Below, piece by piece: positions 55,436 through 63,720 of a DNA stretch of 64,000 nucleotides. The position numbers were made by a program, and so were the translations under genes. Origin of the DNA: Roseburia hominis (GTDB taxonomy: Bacteria; Bacillota; Clostridia; Lachnospirales; Lachnospiraceae); assembly GCF_021531695.1 (NCBI RefSeq), contig NZ_JADYUI010000012.1, forward strand, positions 1 through 64,000, in the 5' to 3' direction. The first letter of the stretch is position 1, and each line of letters starts with the position of its first letter. The notes beneath the pieces were generated by a model that made no database searches, was not told where the DNA came from, and saw nothing but the letters and a program-made list of their open reading frames with translations.

Positions 55436-56607
55436 GAAATCCATTATCCAAAACAATTGTAACGATAGAACCTTCCGGTATTCGAAAGTTTTTTGATATT
55501 GTAAGCGAGATGGATGATGCAATTTCTCTTGGTGTTGGAGAACCGGATTTTGATACTCCATGGCATATCAGGGATGAAGGTATTTATTCGTTGGAACGTG
55601 GAAGAACTTTTTATACATCCAATGCCGGATTAAAGGAATTAAAGATTGAAATTTCTAAATTTCTTTCAAGAAAATACAATCTGAATTACGATTATAAACA
55701 TGAAGTATTAGTGACGGTAGGTGGAAGTGAAGCAATCGATATTGCGATGCGTGCCATGTTAGATCCCGGTGATGAGGTTTTGATTCCTCAGCCGAGTTAT
55801 GTTTCTTATCTTCCGTGTGCGGTTCTGGCAAATGGTGTGCCGGTGCCGATTGAACTGAAAGCAGAGAATGAATTTCGCCTGACGAAGGAAGAACTGGAAG
55901 AGGCGGTGACACCAAAGACAAAGCTTTTAGTACTTCCGTTTCCAAATAACCCGACAGGGGCTGTAATGCGTAAAAAGGATTTGGAAGCGATTGCTGAGGT
56001 GGTAGAAAAGCATGATTTATTTGTTATCAGCGATGAGATTTATTCGGAACTTACTTATGGTGAGGAGGCACATACTTCGTTTGCTTCTTTGCCGGGAATG
56101 TGGGAGAGAACGATAACGATTAATGGCTTTTCAAAGTCACATGCCATGACAGGCTGGCGTCTTGGGTATGCCTGTGGTCCCAGGGTTATCTTAGATCAGA
56201 TGTTAAAAATCCATCAGTTTGCCATTATGTGTGCGCCGACTACCAGTCAGTATGCAGCAGTAGAGGCATTGCGGCATGGTGACGAGGACATTGAGAGAAT
56301 GCGCGAACAATATGATGGTAGAAGACGTTATGTTATGAAGCGGTTAGAAGATATGGGATTACCTTGTTTCGAACCGCTTGGAGCTTTCTATATATTCCCA
56401 TGTATCAAAGAGTTTGGGATGACCAGTGATGAATTTGCAACGAAACTTTTGCAGGATCAAAAGATTGCAGTTGTCCCAGGAACTGCTTTTGGCGCATGTG
56501 GAGAGGGATTTTTGCGTATTTCTTATGCTTATTCTCTGGAAAGTTTAAAAACAGCATTGGATCGAATGGAAAAGTTTGTAATAAAGTTAAGAAATCAGGA
56601 TAAATAA
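55432..56607 (+). CDS. PLP-dependent aminotransferase, class I/II
   Basis: 391 residues. Aspartate/tyrosine-type fold I enzyme. The PLP lysine is in NGFSKSHAMTGWRLGY (about 235) and the arginine motif near the end binds substrate. It transfers amino groups between amino acids and 2-oxo acids; exact substrate unknown. Co-translated with the Lrp regulator, which is a common pairing in Firmicutes. Confidence 0.9.
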   Translation: MRNPLSKTIVTIEPSGIRKFFDIVSEMDDAISLGVGEPDFDTPWHIRDEGIYSLERGRTFYTSNAGLKELKIEISKFLSRKYNLNYDYKHEVLVTVGGSEAIDIAMRAMLDPGDEVLIPQPSYVSYLPCAVLANGVPVPIELKAENEFRLTKEELEEAVTPKTKLLVLPFPNNPTGAVMRKKDLEAIAEVVEKHDLFVISDEIYSELTYGEEAHTSFASLPGMWERTITINGFSKSHAMTGWRLGYACGPRVILDQMLKIHQFAIMCAPTTSQYAAVEALRHGDEDIERMREQYDGRRRYVMKRLEDMGLPCFEPLGAFYIFPCIKEFGMTSDEFATKLLQDQKIAVVPGTAFGACGEGFLRISYAYSLESLKTALDRMEKFVIKLRNQDK

Positions 56608-56609
56608 TT

Positions 56610-57113
56610 ATGGCGAAGTTGAATATTGTACTATTTGAGCCGGAAATTCCGGCAAATACGGGAAATATCGGTCGTACCTGTGTGGCGACCGGAACAAGAT
56701 TACATTTAATCGAACCGCTTGGTTTCCGATTGAATGAAAAAGCAATTAAGCGTGCCGGCATGGATTACTGGCAAGACCTGGATGTTACAACTTATGTAAA
56801 CTATGAAGAATTTTTAGAAAAGAATAAAGGCGCCAAAATCTATATGGCGACAACAAAAAGTAAACAGACCTATACAGAGGTTTCCTACGAACCGGATTGT
56901 TATATTATGTTTGGAAAGGAAAGTGCCGGGATACCGGAAGAAATTCTGGTGAAACACCCGGATACCTGTGTCAGAATACCGATGATTGGTGAGACACGTT
57001 CTTTGAATCTTTCTAATTCGGTTGCAATTGTATTATATGAGGCGCTTCGACAGAACAATTTTGATCATATGAGGTTAGAGGGAGATTTGCATCGGCTAAG
57101 CTGGGATGACTAG
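56610..57113 (+). CDS. trmL: tRNA (cytidine/uridine-34 2'-O)-methyltransferase TrmL
   Basis: 167 residues, SPOUT-class. Motifs EIPANTGNIGRTC (about 13-25), IEPLGFRLNEK and MFGKESAGIP (about 105) and IPMIGETRSLNLSNSVAIVLYEALRQ match the family. Methylates the wobble ribose of certain leucine tRNAs with SAM. Starts 2 bp after the aminotransferase. Confidence 0.92.
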   Translation: MAKLNIVLFEPEIPANTGNIGRTCVATGTRLHLIEPLGFRLNEKAIKRAGMDYWQDLDVTTYVNYEEFLEKNKGAKIYMATTKSKQTYTEVSYEPDCYIMFGKESAGIPEEILVKHPDTCVRIPMIGETRSLNLSNSVAIVLYEALRQNNFDHMRLEGDLHRLSWDD

Positions 57114-57183
57114 TCTTTATTGTTCGAGGTACTAAGTTTTAACAGACAGGTATGGCATTTTTTTGAGGATACGAGGAAGTATA

Positions 57184-58038
57184 ATGAGCATTATTGAAGC
57201 AAAACAATTGGTACATGAATATATCAGGCGTGACGAGGAAGGAAATGTTGAATCCATACAGACGGCATTGGATCATGTGGATTTACATGTTGAGCCCGGA
57301 CAGTTTATCGCAATTTTAGGACATAATGGCTCCGGAAAATCTACTTTGGCGAAGCATATTAATGCGTTACTTATGCCAAATGAAGGTACGCTTTATGTGG
57401 ATGGAAAAGATACGAAGGATGAAAAAAATATCTGGGATGTGAGACAGACAGCGGGAATGGTATTTCAAAATCCGGATAATCAGATTATTGCGAGTGTTGT
57501 GGAAGAAGATGTCGGATTTGGACCTGAAAATATTGGGGTTCCGACAGAAGAAATCTGGCAGAGAGTAGAAAAGAGTCTCCGTTCTGTTGGCATGTGGGAG
57601 TATCGGGCGCATTCTCCAAATAAACTTTCCGGTGGTCAAAAGCAGAGAGTCGCCATTGCAGGTGTTATGGCAATGCAGCCTAAATGTATTGTTCTGGACG
57701 AGCCGACAGCCATGCTGGATCCCTGTGGGCGTAAGGAAGTACTTCGTGCGGTACATGAGTTAAATCGTAAGTGTGGTGTGACGATTATATTGATTACGCA
57801 TTATATGGAGGAAGTTGTAGATGCGGATCAGATCTTTGTGATGGATGAAGGGCATATTGTGATGCAGGGAACGCCAAAAAAGATCTTTTCAGATGTGGAA
57901 CAGTTAAAAAAATATCGTCTGGATGTACCGCAGATTACGCTGCTTGCATACGAACTAAAAAAAGAAGGACTGCCAATTCCGGATGGGATTTTGACCAGAG
58001 AGGAATTAGTAAAAATATTAGAACAGCAGGTGAAATAG
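57184..58038 (+). CDS. ecfA1: Energy-coupling-factor transporter ATPase A1
   Basis: 284 residues from ATG 57184, preceded by GAGGAAG; a TTG at 57163 is in frame but lacks support. Walker [10 protein letters not shown] (about 41-49), signature LSGGQKQR (about 147), Walker [12 protein letters not shown], and the C-terminal ECF ATPase extension. Drives vitamin or metal uptake with EcfA2 and EcfT. It begins the usual ecfA-ecfA-ecfT-truA block. Confidence 0.93.
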   Translation: MSIIEAKQLVHEYIRRDEEGNVESIQTALDHVDLHVEPGQFIAILGHNGSGKSTLAKHINALLMPNEGTLYVDGKDTKDEKNIWDVRQTAGMVFQNPDNQIIASVVEEDVGFGPENIGVPTEEIWQRVEKSLRSVGMWEYRAHSPNKLSGGQKQRVAIAGVMAMQPKCIVLDEPTAMLDPCGRKEVLRAVHELNRKCGVTIILITHYMEEVVDADQIFVMDEGHIVMQGTPKKIFSDVEQLKKYRLDVPQITLLAYELKKEGLPIPDGILTREELVKILEQQVK

Positions 58039-58896
58039 ATGGCAATTCAGTTAGATAAAATAAATTATTCCTATAGTGTCGGAAGTGCCTATGAAGTACA
58101 TGCGCTTCGTGACATTAATCTTACAATAGAAGATGGGCAGTTTATCGGAATTATCGGCCATACCGGTTCTGGAAAATCTACTTTAATTCAGCATATGAAT
58201 GGTTTGATTCGGGCAACTTCCGGAAATATTTATTATAATGGAGAAGACATTTATGCACAAGATTATGATATGCGAAGTCTACGAAGTAAAGTAGGATTGG
58301 TATTTCAGTATCCGGAGCACCAGTTATTTGAAACTACGATTTTTGATGATGTCTGTTATGGACCAAAGAATCAGGGACTTAGTAAGGATGAGGCGGGGCT
58401 TCGGGCATTTGAGGCATTAAAAAGTGTTGGTCTAAAAGAAGAGTTGTATTATCAGTCGCCATTTGATTTATCAGGAGGGCAGAAACGTCGTGTGGCAATT
58501 GCAGGAGTACTTGCCATGCGCCCGGAGGTACTGATTTTAGACGAACCGACGGCAGGACTTGATCCTAAGGGAAGGGATGAAATCCTTGCTTTGATTTCTA
58601 AGATGCATAAAGAACGAAAGATTACGATTATTCTGGTTTCTCACAGCATGGAAGATGTAGCGGAATATGTAGAGCGGATTATTGTAATGAATCATGGACA
58701 GGTTATGTTTGATGATGTTCCGCATGAAGTATTCCGGCATTACAAGGAATTGGAAAAAATTTCGCTTGCAGCTCCGCAAGTTACCTATCTCATGCATGAA
58801 TTAAGAGAAAAAGGGCTGCCGGTAGATGTGAATGCAACAACAATAGAAGAAGCCAAGAGTGAGATTATGAAGGTGTTAGGGAAAAAGACATGTTAA
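58039..58896 (+). CDS. ecfA2: Energy-coupling-factor transporter ATPase A2
   Basis: 285 residues. Walker A GHTGSGKST (about 43), signature LSGGQKRR and Walker B LILDEPTAGLD. Forms a heterodimer with EcfA1. Follows without a gap; its last codons overlap ecfT by 7 bp. Confidence 0.94.
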   Translation: MAIQLDKINYSYSVGSAYEVHALRDINLTIEDGQFIGIIGHTGSGKSTLIQHMNGLIRATSGNIYYNGEDIYAQDYDMRSLRSKVGLVFQYPEHQLFETTIFDDVCYGPKNQGLSKDEAGLRAFEALKSVGLKEELYYQSPFDLSGGQKRRVAIAGVLAMRPEVLILDEPTAGLDPKGRDEILALISKMHKERKITIILVSHSMEDVAEYVERIIVMNHGQVMFDDVPHEVFRHYKELEKISLAAPQVTYLMHELREKGLPVDVNATTIEEAKSEIMKVLGKKTC

Positions 58897-59705
58897 AAGA
58901 TATTACATTAGGACAATACTATCCGGCAAAATCTGTGATACACCAGCTGGATCCGCGCGTGAAATTATTTGGAACGATGTTATTTATTATTTCGCTTTTT
59001 TCTTTTCGTGGAATTCCGGCATTTGTGCTGGCAACCATATTTTTAATCTGGGTAATTCATATTTCAAAAGTACCATTTTCCTATATGGTAAAAGGGCTAA
59101 AATCAATTGTGGTATTAATGATCATTACAGGTTTGTTTAATCTGTTTTTAACGCCGGGTGAGGTGTTGGTTAAATTTGGAATTTTTAAAATTACTTATGA
59201 AGGAATAAGTAGTGCGGTTCTTATGGTGGTTCGTCTGATGTATCTTATCATCGGAACATCTGTTATGACGCTTACAACAACACCGAATCAATTAACCGAT
59301 GGACTGGAAAAGGCATTAATGCCATTTTCAAAAATTAAGCTTCCGGTGCATGAAATTGCAATGATGATGTCAATTGCACTGCGTTTTATTCCGATTTTAA
59401 TTGAAGAAACAGACAAAATTATGAAAGCACAGATGGCACGTGGCGCCGATTTTGAAAATGGAAATCTTCTGAAAAAAGCAAAAGCAATGGTGCCGCTTTT
59501 GGTGCCTCTTTTTGTATCTGCTTTCCGTCGTGCGAATGATTTGGCAATGGCGATGGAAGCACGTTGTTATCATGGAGGAAGCGGAAGAACGAAGATGAAA
59601 CCACTGCATTATGATAAGACAGATAAAATAGCTTATGTTACTTTGATTTCTTATTTCGCACTGATGCTTGTGCTTCGCTTTGTATGGGTGAAATATATAG
59701 TATGA
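58890..59705 (+). CDS. ecfT: Energy-coupling-factor transporter transmembrane protein
   Basis: 271 residues with about five to six membrane helices. The T-component coupling motifs are visible in the cytosolic part: MKAQMARGADFENGNLLKKAKAMVPLLVPLFVSAFRRANDLAMAMEARCYHGG, with the AxxxARG and ARCY helices that touch the ATPases. Works with any of several substrate-binding S proteins, none of which is encoded nearby. Stop overlaps truA. Confidence 0.93.
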   Translation: MLKDITLGQYYPAKSVIHQLDPRVKLFGTMLFIISLFSFRGIPAFVLATIFLIWVIHISKVPFSYMVKGLKSIVVLMIITGLFNLFLTPGEVLVKFGIFKITYEGISSAVLMVVRLMYLIIGTSVMTLTTTPNQLTDGLEKALMPFSKIKLPVHEIAMMMSIALRFIPILIEETDKIMKAQMARGADFENGNLLKKAKAMVPLLVPLFVSAFRRANDLAMAMEARCYHGGSGRTKMKPLHYDKTDKIAYVTLISYFALMLVLRFVWVKYIV

Positions 59706-60445
59706 AAAAACGGATTAAATTGGTAGTCGCGTATGATGGAACTGCGTATCATGGCTGGCAGGTACAGCCAAATGCAGTGACCATTGAGGGCGTTTTAAAT
59801 GAAAAATTAACAGAGCTTTTGGGAGAAAAAATTACAGTGACAGGAGCAAGCAGGACGGATGCCGGAGTACATTCGCTTGGGAATGTCGCTGTTTTTGATA
59901 CCACAACAAGGATTCCGGCGGATAAGATTTCGTATGCACTAAATCAAAGGCTGCCGGAGGATATTGTGGTACAGGAGTCGGCAGAAGTGGCAGCAGATTT
60001 TCACCCAAGATTTTGTGACAGCAGAAAAACATATGAATACCGGATTTTAAATCGGAAATTCCCGATTCCAACAATGCGAAAAGATACGTATTTTTATTAC
60101 CGGCCGTTGGATGTTACCGCAATGCAAAAGGCGGCAGAATATCTGGTTGGTGAGCATGATTTTAAAAGTTTTTGTACGGTAGGGGCACAGGTGGAAACTA
60201 CGGTGCGAACGATTTATGCGCTAACAGTAACCAGAGAAGAAGATTTAATAAAAATCCGCGTTACCGGAAATGGCTTTCTTTATAATATGGTGCGCATTCT
60301 TGCAGGAACTTTGATTTCAGTCGGGATTCATGAGAGAGAACCGGAGGATATGGAGCGAATTCTTGCAGCGTGTGACCGTACAGCAGCGGGTCCTACGGCT
60401 CCGGCGTGCGGACTTACGATGATTGGGATTTCAAACATCAAATAA
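59702..60445 (+). CDS. truA: tRNA pseudouridine(38-40) synthase
   Basis: 247 residues from ATG 59702, which overlaps the ecfT stop; an upstream start at 59684 is less likely. The catalytic Asp is in GASRTDAGVHSLG (about 50-60). Further motifs FHPRFCDSRKTYEYRI and NMVRILAGTLI are typical. Modifies the anticodon stem of many tRNAs. Confidence 0.94.
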   Translation: MKKRIKLVVAYDGTAYHGWQVQPNAVTIEGVLNEKLTELLGEKITVTGASRTDAGVHSLGNVAVFDTTTRIPADKISYALNQRLPEDIVVQESAEVAADFHPRFCDSRKTYEYRILNRKFPIPTMRKDTYFYYRPLDVTAMQKAAEYLVGEHDFKSFCTVGAQVETTVRTIYALTVTREEDLIKIRVTGNGFLYNMVRILAGTLISVGIHEREPEDMERILAACDRTAAGPTAPACGLTMIGISNIK

Positions 60446-60481
60446 TTTTGAAAAACAAACGTCAAATAATTTTGAAAAACA
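60437..60481. repeat. 24-bp tandem duplication over the truA stop codon
   Basis: TCAAATAATTTTGAAAAACAA occurs at 60437-60457 and 60461-60481, so the last truA codons, its stop and the following bases are duplicated. Both copies carry TAA in the same phase relative to the repeat. Confidence 0.85.
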
Positions 60482-60482
60482 A

Positions 60483-60511
60483 TTGACACGCGCGGAAACG
60501 TGTACTATAAT
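60483..60511 (+). promoter_or_regulatory. Consensus promoter for rplM-rpsI
   Basis: TTGACA (60483-60488) and TATAAT (60506-60511) are 17 bp apart, a perfect consensus promoter. Start near 60518, leader of about 229 nt before rplM. Confidence 0.9.
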
Positions 60512-60517
60512 ATGTAA

Positions 60518-60740
60518 GTCTGACATAGTATAGAGATGTCTTGCCAAAGCCCCGGCAGGTCATTTACACTATAGAAACAAGATACAGACGAGGGATTGTG
60601 CCGGTACATCACAAGACTTTGATACAGTAAAGCATTTCTCAGGTTTTACTGCTGTATTTTGACAAGATGAAGCGGTATGTTTCATCATTAGAAAAAGGAA
60701 CCTGTGTGTTCCGGGTCACTTTAAGTAGAATGAAGGAGGA
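60518..60740 (+). promoter_or_regulatory. Structured leader RNA of rplM (L13-type)
   Basis: Pairs include GACAT/ATGTC (about 60523-60541), CAGTAAA (60625-60631) with TTTACTG (60645-60651), GATGAA (60666-60671) with TTCATC (60681-60686), and GGAAC CTGTGT GTTCC (60697-60712) shortly before the ribosome site. An L13 leader is a known class in Firmicutes; whether this matches it exactly needs covariance comparison. Confidence 0.6.
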
Positions 60741-60746
60741 AAACCC

Positions 60747-61175
60747 ATGAAAACATTTATGGCTAGTGCTGCTACAACAGATAGAAAATGGTATGTAGTA
60801 GATGCTGAGGGAATGACATTAGGACGTTTAGCATCAGAAGTTGCTAAAGTATTAAGAGGAAAGAATAAACCAACATTTACACCACATGTTGATACAGGTG
60901 ATTATGTAATCGTTGTAAATGCAGAGAAAATCGTAGTATCTGGTAAGAAATTAGATCAGAAAGTATACTACAGCCACTCTGATTATGTTGGTGGTTTGAA
61001 AGAAACTACATTAAAAGAAATGTTAGCAAAACATCCGGAAAGAGTTATCGAACATGCAGTAAAAGGTATGCTTCCAAAAGGACCTTTAGGAAGACAGATG
61101 TATACAAAATTATTTGTTTACGCTGGACCGGATCACAAACATGCAGCTCAGAAACCAGAAGTTTTAACATTTTAA
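60747..61175 (+). CDS. rplM: 50S ribosomal protein L13
   Basis: 142 residues. Starts [34 protein letters not shown] and has the signature [35 protein letters not shown]13 is an early large-subunit assembly protein and can repress its own mRNA in E. coli. Ribosome site AAGGAGG. Gene pair with rpsI as in nearly all bacteria. Confidence 0.97.
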   Translation: MKTFMASAATTDRKWYVVDAEGMTLGRLASEVAKVLRGKNKPTFTPHVDTGDYVIVVNAEKIVVSGKKLDQKVYYSHSDYVGGLKETTLKEMLAKHPERVIEHAVKGMLPKGPLGRQMYTKLFVYAGPDHKHAAQKPEVLTF

Positions 61176-61199
61176 TCAGAGAAAAGGAGGCAGATTACA

Positions 61200-61592
61200 T
61201 TGGCTAATACAAAGTATTACGGAACAGGTAGAAGAAAATCATCTATTGCAAGAGTATATTTAGTACCTGGAACAGGTAAAATCACAATAAATAAAAGAGA
61301 TATTGACGATTATTTCGGACTTGAAACATTGAAAGTTATCGTTCGTCAGCCGCTTGCAGCTACAGAAACAACTGACAAATTTGACGTTTTAGTAAACGTA
61401 AAAGGTGGCGGATATACAGGACAGGCAGGAGCAATCCGTCATGGTGTTGCAAGAGCATTATTAACTGTAGACGCTGATTACAGACCAGTATTAAAGAAAG
61501 CCGGATTCTTAACAAGAGATCCACGTATGAAAGAAAGAAAGAAATATGGTCTCAAAGCTGCACGTCGTGCACCACAGTTTTCAAAGAGATAA
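61200..61592 (+). CDS. rpsI: 30S ribosomal protein S9
   Basis: 130 residues, TTG start at 61200 (translated as Met), 9 bases after [37 protein letters not shown] and the end [18 protein letters not shown] are conserved; the C-terminal Arg touches P-site tRNA. Its 3' end abuts an integrase gene, which may use this 3' end as its target while leaving the protein intact. Confidence 0.96.
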   Translation: MANTKYYGTGRRKSSIARVYLVPGTGKITINKRDIDDYFGLETLKVIVRQPLAATETTDKFDVLVNVKGGGYTGQAGAIRHGVARALLTVDADYRPVLKKAGFLTRDPRMKERKKYGLKAARRAPQFSKR

Positions 61593-61683
61593 TCTTTCGG
61601 AAACGAAGATATCAAGAAAAGCCCATTTTACAAGGGTTACAGAAGTTGTGGAAAGTTGTCAGATGTGTTGGAATTTACATCGA

Positions 61684-61713
61684 ATGCAACACATATGCAA
61701 CAGGTATGCAACA
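61684..61713. repeat. Three phased ATGCAACA boxes beside the integrase
   Basis: ATGCAACA occurs at 61684-61691, 61695-61702 and 61706-61713, an exact 11-bp period, in the border region between rpsI and the integrase. Helically phased short direct repeats beside a tyrosine integrase fit arm-type binding sites. Confidence 0.65.
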
Positions 61714-61730
61714 AAGATAATGATATGTAT

Positions 61731-61770
61731 AGGACATTTTTCAGTAGAAATACTGGGGAATGTCCTTTCT
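61731..61770 (+). terminator. Long hairpin terminator between rpsI and the integrase
   Basis: AGGACATTTTTCAGTA (61731-61746) pairs with TACTGGGGAATGTCCT (61751-61766), with T-G pairs in the middle and a GAAA loop, followed by TTCTTAAT. It can stop read-through from rpsI into the element or the reverse. Confidence 0.75.
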
Positions 61771-61774
61771 TAAT

Positions 61775-62830
61775 TTAAATCTTATTAATCGCATCTACAA
61801 GCTCCTTTATATCAAAGTGTGTGTATACTTTCTCAGTTAATGTCATAGCACCAGAGTGCCCCACAATCTTCTTGATAATTGTCTGATTCACACCGGCTTC
61901 CGCTAACATTGAAATGCAGGTATGCCTACAACAGTGCGGTGTACGATTAATATTTAGCTGTTCCATTAAAGGTTTGAAATAGCTATCGTAGTAGTTTCGG
62001 TATAGGAAATGATTTCCGTCCTCTGTGTGAAGTAGATATTCACATTCCGGACAGGATTCATACCAGTTTTTGTAGTATGGCAGAAGCTTATCTGCTATTG
62101 GAACCTTTCGAATACCATTTTCTGTTTTACTACAGATAACATCAAAATACTGTTCTTCCAAATGAACATTTTCTTTTTTTAAATCCAGCAATTCTGAAAC
62201 TCGAACTCCACTGTATAGAAGCATTAATACAATCTGATAATATTTATCTTCTTTTTGCTCCCAAATCATATCAATTTCGTTCTTTTCAAACTTGTTTCTG
62301 TCGTATTTGTTAGGATTACGATCCTTATACTGAGTGACATCCACGTAGCTGGAATAGTCTTTGTTGCAAATATCATTCTTCAAGGCATAGTCATATAGCT
62401 GATTGAATAACACTTTGATTTTCTTTAGTGTTGGGAAATTCTTGCCACATGTATCAATGACAGTTTGTAAATCGACTAGCTTAATATCCTTGAATACTTT
62501 GCTGTAAAGGGATTCACATGCCTTATAAGATGCAGAGTATCCTTTTACATTAGATTCAGAAATAGTTGGAAACTTACGCTTTGACCATTCTTCATATACA
62601 TCTGAAAAGGTCATCTTTGCAGCCTTGGTGTCAAATGGATTATTATTGTATTCTGCAAGCATCTGCAAGGCTTCTGCTTTTGTAGCTGCATATCCAATTG
62701 TAATCATATCCTGAACCTGTTTGTCTTTTTCCTTATCATAGTGCCAGCCTATCGTTTTTCGCACTTGATAAGGTCTTCTTCTTTTGCCGGAAAGTTTAAC
62801 AACGCTTCCGTATCCGTTGGGTAACTTCAT
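61775..62830 (-). CDS. Tyrosine recombinase (phage/ICE integrase)
   Basis: 351 residues from ATG 62830 (AAAGG is 8 bases upstream; the ATG three codons earlier abuts that site). N-terminal SAM-like arm and core-binding regions precede the catalytic domain: Arg in SGVRVSELLDLKKE, HxxR in HCCRHTCISML, and GHSGAM, then the nucleophile Tyr in KVYTHFD. It cuts and rejoins DNA for site-specific integration and excision. It points toward rpsI. Confidence 0.93.
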   Translation of the reverse strand: MKLPNGYGSVVKLSGKRRRPYQVRKTIGWHYDKEKDKQVQDMITIGYAATKAEALQMLAEYNNNPFDTKAAKMTFSDVYEEWSKRKFPTISESNVKGYSASYKACESLYSKVFKDIKLVDLQTVIDTCGKNFPTLKKIKVLFNQLYDYALKNDICNKDYSSYVDVTQYKDRNPNKYDRNKFEKNEIDMIWEQKEDKYYQIVLMLLYSGVRVSELLDLKKENVHLEEQYFDVICSKTENGIRKVPIADKLLPYYKNWYESCPECEYLLHTEDGNHFLYRNYYDSYFKPLMEQLNINRTPHCCRHTCISMLAEAGVNQTIIKKIVGHSGAMTLTEKVYTHFDIKELVDAINKI

Positions 62831-62887
62831 AAGCACCATCCTTTCGCTATTTACTAGAAAGCTGATAGCAAGCGGATAAAATGATTA

Positions 62888-63319
62888 TTATTCGTGGGTT
62901 ACCTTTGTTACACTTGGGCGAATTGTTTTCCAAATCTCATAATTGTCTTGAGTCTGGCTGCCAGAAGCAAGTAATTCTTTCATTGCCTGCCAGTCTTTTA
63001 GAAACTGAATGAGACTTTTGTTGGAAAAGAACATTCCGGGTTTTCCATCAATGTCTCTAATAGACACATCAAACACTTCATCAATCGCAAAAAGTAATGG
63101 TAATACGTCTCCATCAGCTTCAATATCAAATTCTACCAATGAATTTACATTGACATTTAGTGCTTCTGCTATCTTTCTTAGTTGTTCTGGTTTAGGAATG
63201 TTTTTTCCAAGTTCATACTTACGGATTGCAACCTCATGTATTCCGCAAGCTTCGCCAAGTTCTTTCTGAGTTAATCCACGAAATGTTCGAATTAACTTAA
63301 TCTTTTTACCTGTATTCAT
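62888..63319 (-). CDS. XRE-family helix-turn-helix repressor
   Basis: 143 residues from ATG 63319, 8 bases after GGAGG; an upstream Met is in frame but has no ribosome site. HTH domain at about 4-58: GKKIKLIRTFRGLTQKELGEACGIHEVAIRKYELGKNIPKPEQLRKIAEAL. The C-terminal half (DGDVLPLLFAIDEVFDVSIRDIDGKPG) may be a sensor or dimerisation domain. Likely the element's repressor. Divergent from the genes at 63470, with a palindromic operator at its own promoter. Confidence 0.88.
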   Translation of the reverse strand: MNTGKKIKLIRTFRGLTQKELGEACGIHEVAIRKYELGKNIPKPEQLRKIAEALNVNVNSLVEFDIEADGDVLPLLFAIDEVFDVSIRDIDGKPGMFFSNKSLIQFLKDWQAMKELLASGSQTQDNYEIWKTIRPSVTKVTHE

Positions 63320-63352
63320 TGCATCAACCTCCTGTAATTGTAAATTTAACAT

Positions 63353-63368
63353 ACTAATATCTATTAGT
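63353..63368. promoter_or_regulatory. Palindromic operator overlapping the XRE promoter
   Basis: ACTAATA (63353-63359) and TATTAGT (63362-63368) are perfect 7-bp arms 2 bp apart. The minus-strand -35 hexamer TTGACT (63371-63366) overlaps its right arm, so the repressor could control its own gene. Confidence 0.6.
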
Positions 63369-63388
63369 CAACATTAAATTATAAACTA

Positions 63389-63417
63389 TTGACAGAGCAA
63401 ATAAAGGTCTGTATAAT
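63389..63417 (+). promoter_or_regulatory. Consensus promoter of the element's rightward genes
   Basis: TTGACA (63389-63394) and TATAAT (63412-63417) are 17 bp apart, a perfect consensus, 21 bp from the operator. The transcript would begin near 63424 with a leader of about 46 nt. Confidence 0.88.
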
Positions 63418-63469
63418 ACAAAATATAACAGAGCAAGAAATGCTCTATAAAAAAGAGGAGGTGGTAGAG

Positions 63470-63706
63470 ATGCCAGAAGTTATTTACAAGGTTGATTTAC
63501 CAGCCTTTACAGGAAGAAATGTACCAATAAAGGAAATTGCAAGTGCAATAGGGAAGGATGCACAGTATGTAAGGCTGGGATTACAACAAGGAATACTCAA
63601 ATTCGGAACAGCAATAAAAGTGGGAAGTTCAAATGAATATAGCTATTATTGCCCGGATAAACGGGTTTGGGAAGAAACAGGTTACTTTAATGAAGAAGCA
63701 GTTTAA
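63470..63706 (+). CDS. Small DNA-binding-like protein of the element (Xis-type candidate)
   Basis: 78 residues from ATG 63470, 6-7 bases after GAGGAGG; an in-frame upstream TTG at 63389 overlaps the promoter and is rejected. Central sequence NVPIKEIASAIGKDAQYVRLGLQQGILKFGTA resembles the short winged helix of excisionases/MerR-like DNA binders. It could be the excisionase partner of the integrase. No named family is certain. Confidence 0.6.
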   Translation: MPEVIYKVDLPAFTGRNVPIKEIASAIGKDAQYVRLGLQQGILKFGTAIKVGSSNEYSYYCPDKRVWEETGYFNEEAV

Positions 63707-63720
63707 CAAGGAGGAAGATT

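Noticed and set aside
61546-61773. Open frame over the end of rpsI and the border region
   Set aside because: It is out of frame with rpsI, carries the arm-like boxes and a terminator, and has no ribosome site of its own.
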